64,000 nucleotides of DNA. Origin: Amborella trichopoda. Taxonomy: Eukaryota; Streptophyta; Magnoliopsida; Amborellales; Amborellaceae. The stretch is from positions 1,048,558 through 1,112,557 of the forward strand of contig NW_006496119.1 of NCBI RefSeq assembly GCF_000471905.2, in the 5' to 3' direction. Positions 34,871 to 46,164 of the stretch are shown piece after piece; positions within the stretch are counted from its first letter, which is position 1, and each line of letters opens with the position of its first letter. The position numbers and the translations under genes are program-made. Under the pieces are notes generated by a model. The model saw only the letters and a list, made by a program, of their open reading frames with translations. It made no database searches and was not told where the DNA came from.

Positions 34871-35460
34871 GCACAGCACACGAAAACGTTTGACCTAGAT
34901 TATAGGTAGGCTTGGCTTGAGAGTGGGTTCTTAACTATTGAAATGCGGCTAGGATGATATAGGTCCCCACATAGGTCTTGGCCTTCTGTTATAGGATTTT
35001 CACCAGGTCTTACTATACGTGGAGTTGCTTTGAGGCAAAGGATTATAGAGGGGGGCAAACAGTTAAAGTTACACGAATCCAACCGCCTCGACTCTCAAAG
35101 CTAAGTTCCCCTCACGCCGTTAACGTAGATTTTGGGGGTTTTCGAAATATTTCTTTGTTGGTTTCCCGAGAATTCCCTGTTTGTTGTGTGCTGGAATGTG
35201 TAAAGAAGCACGCAATCAAAAATAATTCTCAAGCTCACAATTCAATGAAGAAATAAAGTGAGCGCTTGGCACTAATCATGCCTAATGATGCGTGCTTCGA
35301 GGTGAAGCTCGCTCGAAGCACAATAGATGGAGGGGTAAGCAACCCCTAAGAAGGTTCAATCAAGACAGTGAGACCAAGCACAGTCCGTGCTAAGTAGAGC
35401 GCAGCCCGAGTCGAGGGTAACTCAAATGGGACATGGTTTAGGGCGAGTGTAAGCAACCCT
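34871..35460. other. unassigned DNA
   Basis: Mixed-composition sequence without motif, array or match to other parts of the window. Short open frames only. I see nothing to annotate. Confidence 0.5.
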
Positions 35461-36249
35461 CAATGTATTTTTTATTTTTTTTATCTTTTTATCTTTGATG
35501 AAACACCGTTAAACTAAGCATGGTGAAAGCAAGGAAAACATGATTTTAATCAAAATTAACAAACAAAAAGAAAATAAAATATCCAGAAACATAACAGTCC
35601 TATCTGAAGCAAAATATTTTTTAATTTTTTAAAAAATTTATTTTAAGCAAAAAATTGGTGAACAGGAAGCCAACCACCTATGAAAGAGGGTCCCAAGAAT
35701 TTTCTTGGACCACTGCAACTGGGCGACACTATAGTGTCGCTCGGGTTGCTCTACTGGTGTCGCCCTTAAAGGCTAGGCGACTCTGCTGGTGTCGCCCAAA
35801 AAAATATATATATATATTTTCTGTTAACTTTGATCAAATACGGTTATAATAAACTTTTAGAATTGGGGAAAATAATATTTTTGATGAAATAAATTAAAAT
35901 CAAGTAAAACAGAAAAGTGCGGACAGAACAGACCTGTATTAACAAGACTTTTTTTTTTTTGTATTTTTAAATTTTTATTTTAATCTGAAATGTTTGGGCA
36001 GTCGCAAGAGAGTCCCTTTATCAGGACTGTAATGTCTTAGAAGATCTGAGACTTCTAGAGTTGGGTGATAGTGGGGTGCGTCACCCTGGACCTAGGCGAC
36101 ACTACTGGTGTCGCCTAAGACAAACAGGGTTTCGCAACACCGAAACCCTGGGTCCTGGTCCCAACCAATTTTTGGGACTTTTTGTGACTGAAATCAGTGA
36201 AAAACAGTACCTAAAACTCATGTTTTGGTGCTTGGATCATGCTCGAAAT
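35461..36249. repeat. H repeat: two tandem ~330 bp units with palindromes
   Basis: Two units (about 35461-35810 and 35811-36120), each an AT-rich half ending TTTTTAAATTTTT and a half with GGCGACAC/GTGTCGCC dyads. Palindromes: GCGACACTATAGTGTCGC (35723-35740, perfect 18 bp), GGCGAC...GTCGCC (35776-35796), GGGTGA...TCACCC (36063-36086), AGGCGACAC/GTGTCGCCT (36094-36116, 9 bp arms). A different perfect stem, CAGGGTTTCG/CGAAACCCTG, is at 36125-36150. No coding region. Confidence 0.75.
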
Positions 36250-36267
36250 TCCCCACAGTGGGAGCCA
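36250..36267 (-). promoter_or_regulatory. possible primer-binding site, tRNA-Lys-like
   Basis: Minus strand TGGCTCCCACTGTGGGGA, close to the tRNA-Lys type site TGGCGCCCA.CGTGGGGC, preceded by GTT and a possible LTR end ...CGTAAACA (plus TGTTTACG at 36271). If right, H is the leader of a minus-strand LTR element whose LTR extends right from 36271. Confidence 0.45.
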
Positions 36268-37330
36268 AACTGTTTACGATGAAAATTGGATAGATCTTCC
36301 GACGAAGATCTCTCGTATCTTAACACCTTAAAGTGATAAAAATTAAGTGGTAGAGAAAGTGGGACAAATCGAATTCAGAAATGAGCAGATCCACTCTCAG
36401 ATCTATGGTAGAGCCAGCATAATCCAAAACATTAAAACATGATTTCATAGCAAACTAGTCAAAATAAAATCAAAATAATAGCAAGAAGAAGAAAGAAAAA
36501 GGGAGAAAACAATACCGAACAATGGCCCGGGACTCCTAAGCCTTTGAGGGCTCACCCGTATCAAAACCAGCGTCCTATTTGCCTCTCTGATTCAGATGTT
36601 GACCAGATAATCTTTGGCTTGAAAAGGGTTTTGTGCCAAAGAGATGACTGAAAATGGTCCGGGTTTCTTAGGATTAGGGTTGTTGTGGCCTAGAGATCTA
36701 AGGTTTCTCAGGCTTAGGGTTTGGGTTTTTAGATTAGGGTTTCAATCTTTTTCTCTCTTGAAGCAAGAAGTTCTGTCCCTAAATTGCCACGAAAAAGGGT
36801 CCAAGGATCTGTTGGGAAGGGCATCTTTCCATAACTAACAGATCTTCCAGCAAAAAATATCATATTTGGGAATCCGGATCTGGGTGACACCATTGGTATC
36901 GCCTCGGCAATACGCCTACTGTCGCGCAAACAAATATGGAAAAAATCTTAAAAAGGGCAAGAAATCGTATCCCCAAGGAAAATTTCTTATTTGGGCCAAA
37001 AGGGGCTCGGTGACACAAGTGGTGTCGTCGAGTCTAGATTGGGCGACAGTCCTAGTGTCGCTCAAACCAAATTTGGTCCAACTTGGAAATTCCACTTCAG
37101 GTGTGTTTCTCAGCCTCTTGTGAAGCTCTCAGAGAAAATTTGGTTCAAAAATGAGTTTTCTACTATTTTTAATGATTTGTTTTGGTAAAATAGGGTGTAT
37201 GTAGGATTCTGGGTCAAAATAGGGTTTCTGCAGGGTTCTAGGGAAGCAGAATGGTTCTGGGTCATAGGGGGAAGGCTATGTGGACTATGGATTTGGGTTT
37301 ACTAGGACAAATGTGCTCTTAAGGGTTTAG
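36268..37330 (-). other. possible LTR of the H element
   Basis: No coding motif. Three more dyads of the H core: GGTGACAC..GGTATCGCC (from 36892), GGTGACAC..GTGTCGTC (about 37010-37028), GCGACA/TGTCGC (37043-37061). There are GGGTTT-rich words at 36670-36750. LTR status rests on the primer-like site only; no second LTR is seen. Confidence 0.35.
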
Positions 37331-37854
37331 AAAACCACAAACTTTGCCAGATTTAAAATGCGGTGTCCACAACACTCAAAAGGAGGCATCTGAGTCGTCC
37401 AAATGGGGTAGAATATCCCCTGCTAAGGAAAAAGAAGCAAAGAAGAAAAATGCAAAAAAAATGAAAAAAAGGGGAAAATACCCAAGTCGAAAAGAAAAAG
37501 AAGATTCTCATTTATAAACAGAGGGAAATATAAGTCTTTGTTACAATGAGGGCATCCTTCATAAAGCAAAAAGGGAATACGAGTCTCTATTACAAGGGAA
37601 AAAAGACTACTTCTACGGAATTGCTATGAAAAGCTACTTTGATTTCTCCAAGGAAGAAATGATCGATCGACCTTGTCATAAAGGAATCGAACACCAAAAC
37701 GCTAAAAACATCACTCCACAAGATGCAAGATCCTTCGCGTTATAGACAACTTCGAATACCGAGATAGAAGGACCTCCCTTATGCGAACGATGATGTTGCC
37801 ACCTGCTTACGCAGGTAGCCATCTCCAAGGAGCAATCTAACTATCCAGACATTC
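37331..37854. other. unassigned DNA
   Basis: A-rich stretch (37430-37510) then mixed sequence. One small perfect stem, ACCTGCTTACGCAGGT (37801-37816). No gene found. Confidence 0.45.
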
Positions 37855-38215
37855 CTAGCCAGAGAAAGTGTGGACGGTGGTGAAGAGAAAGTGCACACGG
37901 CGGTGAAGAGAGAGAAGAAGAGAAAGTGCACACAACAAAGAAGAGAAAGTACGCATGGTGGTGAAGAAAGAGAAGGATAGAAAGTATGCACGACGGTGAA
38001 GAGAAAATGTGCATGATGGTGACGAGAAAGTGCGCACAATGGTGAAGAGAGAGAATAAGAGAAAGTGCACAAGGTGGTGAAGAGAAATTGCATGCGACGG
38101 TGAAGAGAGAGAATAAGAGAAAGTATATACGGTGGTGAAGAGAAAGTGTGGTAAAGAGAAAGTGTGCACGATGGTGAAGAGAGAGAAGAAGAGAAAGTGC
38201 ACAAGACAAAGCCAA
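37855..38215 (+). repeat. ~23-30 bp purine-rich array (GAGAAAGTGCACACGGTGGTGAA)
   Basis: About 13 irregular units of AGAGAAAGTGCACACGGTGGTGA, some with an extra GAGAGAAGAA part. Three overlapping open frames on minus are produced by the repeat and are not genes. Confidence 0.85.
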
Positions 38216-38619
38216 AGCACTTAACATTTGCAGCCCCTTTCTAACCTTTGTTAGAGCCCAACTTTAGGAGCTTGAGGAATGAGTTGTGGGAGGAAATTTG
38301 GGAATACCATTGCACACACAAGGTAAGTGGATAAAAAACCTTGCATGTCTTTAGTTACGGAAGTATGAAAATTAAGCATGAACTTGTATGAATTTTGGGG
38401 AAACAATGGTTGCATGTGTATTCTGTTGTGCAATGTCTTCCAAAAATTAGGCCTTCTTTGGAAGACAACATAAGCACTGAAATTACTATTGTTGATCATG
38501 AAAATATGTGAATTGTTAACTGAGTCTCATTTAAGATGGAAAAGGTTTCATATTAATGTCTATCCTAAATTGGGAGTAATTGATTGTTACTTGAGAAATG
38601 CCATGTTTACACTCGAAAA

Positions 38620-39370
38620 TTTCAGGGAAGTTTGATATTTTTGTGGCAATCTGTTGACCTATCAAATAGCATCCAAATAACCTCAAACCACTGCCATTCG
38701 AAATATATATGTGTCTACTAAATTGTTTATCTTTGAATTTTTCTTAAATTCTTTATGCATGTAGAGTTATGTATCAAAATGTACAAGTAGGTGACTGTTG
38801 ACAAATTTAGTAAAATTTCAGAACTGATGTCTCAGCCATCACAAATTTTGACTGACTAAATGGAGTCTGTTTCTTCTAAATCACTGCCATTTGAAATATC
38901 TATGAGTATGCTTGAAATCATATGTTGAACGCACTTCAAAAATTCCTCCTAGATTGAGAGTTATAAAATTATTTGTAAAGATATGTCACTGTGGACAAAT
39001 ATTATAAAATCCTGAACCATTACTTTGATTGTCATTAACTTTTGAAAGCCCAAATGGAGTCAAAATGTTCTCAAACTACCTTATTTGAAATATACATGTT
39101 TTTAATTGAATTTTGGTTTTGGAGACACTTCAAAATGCCTTATAGATTGAAAGTTATAACTATACTAATTGGGACATGTCACTGTCCCAATTGCACAACA
39201 TGTTTCAGATGGGATGCCTTCCTAATAGTGAGCTTTTGAAGGGACGAACGGGGTCCAAACGCTTTCAATCCACCCCCATTCGAAAGATATTCATGTCTAG
39301 TGTAAAATTGGTTTCAAAACCGTTTCCGAATTATGAATTGATCAAATATTATGACCATGTTTATGAGTAA
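38620..39370 (+). repeat. ~195 bp tandem repeat in Tekay LTR 2, four units
   Basis: Shared block CTCAAACCACTGCCATTCGAAA and a following ATAT part, anchored at about 38690, 38884, 39078 and 39276, plus ATTGAGAGTTAT and GTCACTGT parts. Same unit as in Tekay LTR 1 (three units). Confidence 0.8.
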
Positions 39371-39389
39371 ATGCCACTGTATGAAATTG

Positions 39390-39850
39390 TAGGAAAGTGT
39401 GATACTGTGATACTAAAAATTATGATATCGTTATACAGAAAATATGATACTGTGATACGGCGTCACTGATTAATGCTATGATTCTGTTATATCGAAACTG
39501 CTTTATGTGCCATGACCACTACAAAATGGGTCCTCCAATGGTAGTGGATACTATAATTATGTTATATTGAAACGTTATATGTGTCATGATTTCTACGCAA
39601 TGGGTCCTTCATTGGTAGTGGATATTGTGATTCTGTTATATTGAAACTTGTTATATATGCTCTGACCGCTATGCAATGGGTCCTCCATTGGTAGTAGATA
39701 TTGTGATTATGTTATATTGAAACGGTTATATGTGCTATGACCGCTACGCAATGGGTCCTCCATTGATAGTGGATACTGTGATTCTGTTATATTGAAACTA
39801 TTATATGTGCTATGACCACTACGCAATGGGTCCTCCATTGGTAATAAGGT
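39390..39850 (+). repeat. ~77 bp tandem repeat in Tekay LTR 2, five units
   Basis: Units read GTTATATTGAAAC..TTATATGTGC, TATGACCACTACGCAATGGG and TCCTCCATTGGTAGTGGATA. LTR 1 has about one unit, so the array was amplified in this copy or lost in the other. Confidence 0.88.
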
Positions 39851-40761
39851 AAACTATATCTTGACTCCTATGATAGGACTGGAGTCGAGAAGTGACTATA
39901 AATGAAAGGGAGGGTCGTGCCCCCCAAATTATTATGGGCACTACGCATTGGGGCCTCTAATGTTAGTGTAACGCCCTCTTGCCTGAAGGCGTAAGGAGAG
40001 GGTCATGTCTTGCAAGGCCACAACCTATCGTAAACCCTAAAGCACACTGGGGATTGTATGCCTGAGTGACGACATTATAAAATGGGACCTCCTTTTGTCA
40101 TTGTCCTCCCTCTTAATTGAGGGTAGAAGTTCCAAGTTATAGGATTGGCTTAGCCAGATCAATGTGGCATCTACTTCGAGAGTAAATATATCTGTCCTGT
40201 ACATCTGAATTAGGTATTCTGTGTGAACATCTGACTGTAACTAAGATAAGCTAAGATGTATTTTCCATCTCAAGAACAATTGAATCTCTGATATTTGAAT
40301 GTTACTCTCTTTATACGGTAAGTATATATTTTGACGCACGATCCTAATCTGTGATGCCAGTATGATTTCAGATGAACCGTAGACCAAGTTATTATGTGTA
40401 TGCATGTAGGGGGGAATGAAAGGGCCCTGATCTACTTATCGGGATTTTAGCTCATTCCTCTTATTTTTCCATCTATGTAGAGTGATAACCAACCATTCTT
40501 GAGGGGGCAACTGGACAGTGGTGGCGGGTGGCTGAAGCTCGAGACTGATCAAAGAACGTTTTGATAGTACGTGTGGGGTGGCGGTGCGACAATGTTGTTT
40601 TGATGTAATATTGTCTTGTTTTGTCAGGCCGATAGTGCCTTAGACAGAATTGTAATGAACCTTTGGAGATTTTACATGTGTATAATGGTTTTACATGTGC
40701 ATAAGGGTCTCTAGAATGGACTTGAATAGGTTAGTAACTGGGTGCTCCTGTTTAGGTCAAG

Positions 40762-43648
40762 ATGATGAGGACTCATGCTAATAATGTGAGCTCCAGCAAT
40801 GAGAATATCGAGGCCCTCGAGGAATTCTTTAGGACCTTGAGAACCATGACCCAAATGATGAAAGATAGCATGCCGGCCTGGGCTAGTCCTGCCCTTGAAT
40901 TGACTGACAGTGGGTTGATAGAAAGATTTAGGAGGCTAGCACCTCCGACGTTCTTGGGGCGTGGGGGAGTGGAGAAAGCGGAACAGTGGAGGAGACAAGT
41001 GTAGAAATTTTTTCAGGTGTCTACACTGTACTGATGAGCACAAGGTTAGGCTATGAACCTTCATGTTAGAAGGAGATGTTGAGTACTAGTGGGCTCAGTG
41101 AATCAATCATGGGAAGGGTTAGGGACATAAGTAAATTGGGAAAACATTTTGGAAGCATTAAATGAGAAGTCCTTCCCTGACTCTGTATGGGAAAGAAAGG
41201 AAGTGGATTTCATTGAGCTGCAACAAGGAAACCTGTCAGTGGAGCAGTATGCAGCCAAGTTTGCTGAGCTATCAAGATATGCATCACACATTATCAATAC
41301 GGAGGCGCGAAAGGTGAATAAATTTGAGAGTGGCCTCAGGCCCGATATTAGGGGAAGGGTGATATCGGCAAAACTCAAGCCCTTCTCCCCTTTGTTAGAT
41401 TTGGCTATGAAGATTGAGAGGGACTGTGAAGAGTCCCAATTTGGGGCAAATAGGAAAATGGGCCCAGCCCAGTTTGGGAACCTTGGGAGGAAGACTCGGC
41501 CGCCTCTGAGTAAAATCTTCAGGGGAAGATATAACCAAGGAAATAAGAAGATTCAAAAGATCCAGAAGATCTTTCTGGGCGACATAAGGGAGAGCCAGTG
41601 CCTGATGTGCCCATACTGTGGGAAGGACAATCACTTTGTGCCTAAGTGCCGAAGAAGGGCAGGAGCATGTTTTATATGTGGCAAACCTGGCCACCTAATC
41701 AATGACTATCCAATAAAGGGGTCAGAAAACCAACCAAAGGCTCAAGGTTGGGTATTTTCTCTCACTGAACTAAAAGCCAAGGCGTCTACCTCTGTAATCC
41801 GATGTACGCTCCTTGTTTGTGGCATGAAAGCTAAAATTCTGATTGACCATGGATCTTCTCACTCTTTTGTTCACCTCACTTTGCATGCCACATGATTGCT
41901 AGACTTGCACTTCTTGAATGGACTTTGGGAGTATGCAGTAGTATGGGGGAATCTTTAGAAACTGATATTGTTTATAAACAATGAGTAGTCTTTCTTGAAG
42001 AATGTGACTTACCTATAGACTGCTGTTAGACATTCAAGATTTTGATGTTATTTTCAGCATGAACTTGTTGTCCACACATTATGCTACTGTAAATTGCTAC
42101 GACAAAACTGTAACCTTTAGATGCCCAAATCAGCTTGACTTGAACTTTGTGGACATTAAGGATGGATCCCCTCTACACCTTATTTCAGGCCTTCGGGCTT
42201 CTCTCTTGTGACCAAAAGATGTGTTAGCTATTTGGCCTATGTAGTAGAGAATCGGGATGTCTTGACCAAGTTAGAATACATACTAGTGGTGAGGGAATAT
42301 CTTGAAGTTTTTCCTGAGGAGTTGACCTCTTTGCCTCTAGTCAGGCAGGTAGACTTTGAGATAGGTGTGGTTCTAGACACCGTTCCCATCTCTAAAGCCC
42401 CTTATAGGATGGCCCCAAATGAATTAAACGAACTAAAAGAATAATTGAAAGAGTTGTTGGAAAAGGGGTTCATTCGACCCAGTGTGTCACCTTGGGGTGC
42501 ACCAGTCCTATTTGTGAAAAAGAAAGATGGGTCTTTAAGGCATTGTATAGACTATAGACAGCTGAACCAGGTCACTGTAAAGAATAAATAACCCTTAGCT
42601 AAAATTGATGACCTTTTTGACTAACTTCAAGGGGTTTAATTGTTTTCTAAGATTCACCTTCGGTCAGGCTATCATCAACTACGAGTCAAGGAAGAAAATG
42701 TCCCTAAAACCTCATTCAGGAACTGATATGGACACTATGAATTCTTGGTATTGCCTTTCGGGTCGACCACTTCTCTGGCTGTCTTTATGGATTTGATTAA
42801 TAGAATTTTTAGACCCTTTCTGAATGATTTTGTGGTGGTCTTTATAGATGACATTCTGGAATTTTCAAGGAACACTTAAGAATGGTCCTCCAGACTCTAA
42901 AAACAGAGAAGTTATATGCTAAATTTAGGAAAAGTGAATTTTGGCTTTCGAGCATGGCCTTCTTTGGGCACGTTGTATCTAAGGACGGGGTCGCAGTTGA
43001 CCCTTGTAAAATTGAAGTTGTACTTCAGTGGGGAAGACCGACAAATGTGACTGAGGTTCGAAGTTTTCTGGGACTGGCGAGATATTATCGGCGCTTCGTA
43101 GAAGGGTTCTCAAAGGCAACGCTCCCCTTGACTCGCCTAACCTAGAAAGAAGTCAAGTTTGAGTGGACAGATGATTGTGAAATAAGTTTTCAAGAACTGA
43201 AAAAGAGACTGACCACGGCCTCGCATCTGGCATTACCCAAAGGGAACGAGGATTTTGTTGTTTATACTGATGCATCTCATAAAGGGTTTGGATATGTGCT
43301 GATGCAAGATGGACAGTCATAACGTATGCCTCCAGACAGTTAAAGTTGTACGAGCATAATTACGCAACTTATGACTTGGAACTTGCAGGTGTGGTGTTTG
43401 CCAAAAAATTCTAGAGACATACCTTTATGGGGCCTAGTTTAAGATATCTATAGATCATAAGAGCCTCAAGTATCTATTTTCTCAGAAGAGTTAAACATGA
43501 GGCAAAGAAGATGGATGGACCTACTGAATGATTATGATTGTACCATCAATTACCAACGGGGTAAGACCAATGTAGTAGCAGATTCTTTGATCCAAAAGCC
43601 CGTAGTATCAATGACACATCTGATGGTTCGAGAGATGAAACTATTAGG
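40762..43648 (+). pseudogene. Tekay-like gag-pol, copy 2 (truncated after RNase H)
   Basis: Starts ATG at 40762, matching copy 1's start. Gag: LIERFRRLAPPTFLGRGG, SFPDSVWERKEVDFIELQQG, AAKFAELSRYASHI, GLRPDIRGRVISAKLK (41150-41390). Two knuckles CPYCGKDNHFVPKC and CFICGKPGHLINDY (41608-41712), the second with its last Cys lost. Protease LIDHGSSHSFV (about 41840; Ser replaced by His). [35 protein letters not shown], catalytic FIDD at 42841-42852. A frameshift near 42880 moves to frame 0: [44 protein letters not shown]. RNase H begins VYTDASHKGFG (Asp 43269-43271), and NYQRGKTNVVADSL follows (about 43550). It ends near 43648 in a junction with T gag B. Integrase and chromodomain are missing. 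Confidence 0.92.
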
Positions 43649-46150
43649 AGATGCAGTGGAGTGGCACCCACCCAACCTCCACGGCAGCCCCCTTCTTCTA
43701 CCTCATAGGACAATTCTGTCCCTCATCCCGTCTCTTAAACAGACATTGACGCTATGGTCACCCATAGCTTAAAGAAAAGAGAAATCCTGCGGATATAGGG
43801 TGCGATGCCTTATAAAAGGCCATACCCCTCGTATATTGATCAGGTCTCGTTTCCCTCAGATTATAAGAAAGGGAAAGTTTCCTTTATTCAATGACACCAC
43901 ATCCCAAAACCAGCATATTGCTCACTTCTAGGCAGCATGTCAAGAAATAGCAGCTGATGGGAGACTTCTTCTTCGATAGTCCATTGAGACCTTCGATGGC
44001 CCAACATTTTCATGGTATGCCCGACTTCCTCCAAACTCAGTGCATACATGGGAGGAGATGGAGAAACTGTTCTATCAACGCTTCTATGAGGTCGAGAGAG
44101 AGGTTCAAACCATTTAACTTCTCACCTTGACTCAAGACCCCGATAGGCCTGTGGATTAGTTCATATCAAGATGGAGAAATTTGGCTTCCTGCCATCCTAA
44201 TCATATGCCTGAGAAGGAAGCAGTCCAAACTTGTGTGCGGAACATGCGATCCGAGATCGGTCTACATGTCGAGGCCTCTAATCCGACCTCCATGTCAGAG
44301 TTGATCTCTAAATCAATTTGCATAGAAAGTTTATCACACTACCATGGTGGGACACGACAACCATCTACAACCTCAGTAAACAACCAGGGCAATGGTAGCG
44401 CTCGGAATAACACACGGGCAGCCATTAGAAAGGGGTAATTAGTCCAGCAGTCGTGGTCACTGATTCAAAGAAGGCTCCCTCCCAATCTTTGGACCTCTCT
44501 AAAGGGGTAAGAACGACAAAGGTAACACCCCAGGCTGGCAAGCAACAACAGTCGTACAATTGGGTACCCCCACCAGCCAACCTTGAACGGGGTGATTATT
44601 TCACCAGGCATATGAACAAGGTCTATCCCTTCGATAAGGAATCGGTCCCTACGCTGTTTTGGTTATTATTGGAACATAATATGATCCATCTTCCAGAAGC
44701 CAAGTCCCTCGAGTAACCTGGCATTGACATTGGTGAATTATTGTGCCTATAAATGGAAGATCAATCATCCTACAGATGACTACTACACGCTGAAGGATAT
44801 TATTGAGGCCCTGATTCAGAAGGGTAAGATAAATCTTGAAGACTTAAAGAAGGCCTTTGGGGCAGCCGAGGCCTCCCATGCTGTAACCATCCAAGAGAAA
44901 GATGAAATGCCAGGTATCCTTTATGCGTTCTTCATTATAATGCTTCAGGAAGGCATAATCACACTGAAGCATCCAAGGCAACCCCGTTGCCTTGCTAAGG
45001 GGACTGAAGATCGTTGGTGCTGGTATCATCAGATAAGAGGCCATTACTTGCCAGAATGCACAAGTTTCCTTAATACAGTAGCAAAGAAAATGCGGGAGTG
45101 CCAAGAGTTTTACAATCTCCTCGTAAGTGATCCCCAAGTCATTCCTCTATCGGGGCAAGAAGATCTCACAAAGCAAGACCTTCCTATCAATGACTCGGAG
45201 TTCGTCGAATCGTCCCAGCCATGGATAGTCTATCATGGCCAAAGCAGACTCAAGTCCTTAAGGCGAGAAGCAGTTCTCAAAGCTAGAGTTGTTCTCAAGC
45301 CCAGTGAGACGAATCAAACAACACCTCAGAAAACTAAAAAGAGATGGGCACAAAGGGCTACTCACCGAAGAAACAAGACCGCTCAACCCACAATCAAGAA
45401 GGAATTTCTCAAGCCCCTTCCTCCACTGCCAACTTTACTGGACTTCATCCTAGGTATGATCTTTCTTCCTTCTTCATCCTGTCAAGAAGATATTCCTGTC
45501 AAGGCTCTAAGCGGAGAACTTGCAGAATTCAACATGAGTGAGACGCAACGTAAACGATTGAGAAAGACCCTGGCACAGGCAGTAGGATTCCTAACAGTTG
45601 TTGATGCCTTAGTAGCTAAAGCTAAAGTAGAGCCGCATTCTTCAAAGAAGCGCAAGAAGTCGAAGCCAAAGACACCCCAATGGCCCCCTGAGCCCAACTT
45701 TGAGCAGAGACTGAGAGAATCAAATGGGCAAAGCTCTTATTCTCAGTGAGCTTGCCACATGGAGAAAATTTTAGGAGCAAGACCCACCACGGGGCAGATA
45801 AATCTCAGATCAAGGAGGACACTGAAGCCTCCATTGCAGAAGTCGGGCACCTTAACATTCCCCAGTCCGCCACTGCCCCCTAATCCTAAGGGTAGTCTGC
45901 CTATCGTATAGCTCCTTGGGCTCCTTTCTAATCCTAATACTTCAAACGATCCACCTATTCTCCAATTCTTGGGGACCCCTTTGATCCCATACACTCTGTC
46001 TCTTTCAAAACCTCAAACTTCCATCACGAAAACCAAGCTTGCTGTGCAATCAAGTCAGCCACCAGGCCAAAATAAACCTTTTATACTCAAACCTGATCCC
46101 CAACGCAACATACCACCCAAATCAGTGGCAGAACCAGAAGCATAAGGCCT
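43649..46150 (+). pseudogene. family T gag, copy B (broken, 5' truncated)
   Basis: Starts inside gag at the Tekay junction. Capsid part: PYPSYIDQVSFPSDYKKGKF, AADGRLLL, DGP.FSWYARLPPNSVHTWE, EVEREVQTI, MPEKEAVQTCVRNMR (43810-44260). SYNWVPPPANLERGDYFTRH (about 44557). Two knuckle sites: a decayed one at 44736-44780 and CWYHQIRGHYLPEC (45019-45060), type C-x2-H-x4-H-x4-C. Then a long clean frame 44724-45749 (341 codons) with EFLKPLPPLPTLLDF, SETQRKRLRKTLAQAVGFLTVVDALVAKAK and KKRKKSKPKTPQWPPEPNFEQ. A proline-rich tail follows to about 46140. No pol follows: the antisense PMD frame comes next, so pol is deleted. This is the most complete gag C-terminal half in the window. Confidence 0.9.
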
Positions 46151-46164
46151 TGATCAAGAAAAGG

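Larger units (their letters stand above)
38216..40740 (+). mobile_element. Tekay/Del-like LTR, copy 2
   Basis: Matches Tekay LTR 1 in the 196 bp units, the CACTACGCAATGGG unit and the part just before gag (TTAGTAACTGGGTGCTCCTG at 40730 versus 18925). It lacks the GTCGTGACA end and the iMet primer site found in copy 1, so its inner end is deleted. The left limit is the purine array; the outer part of U3 is not recognised. Confidence 0.72.

Noticed and set aside
35798-35822. (AT)n run as an origin or promoter
   Set aside because: Short simple repeat with no supporting context.
37779-38227. Three minus-strand open frames of 121-141 codons
   Set aside because: All from the GAGAAAGTGCAC array; His/Ser/Leu-rich, mutually overlapping.
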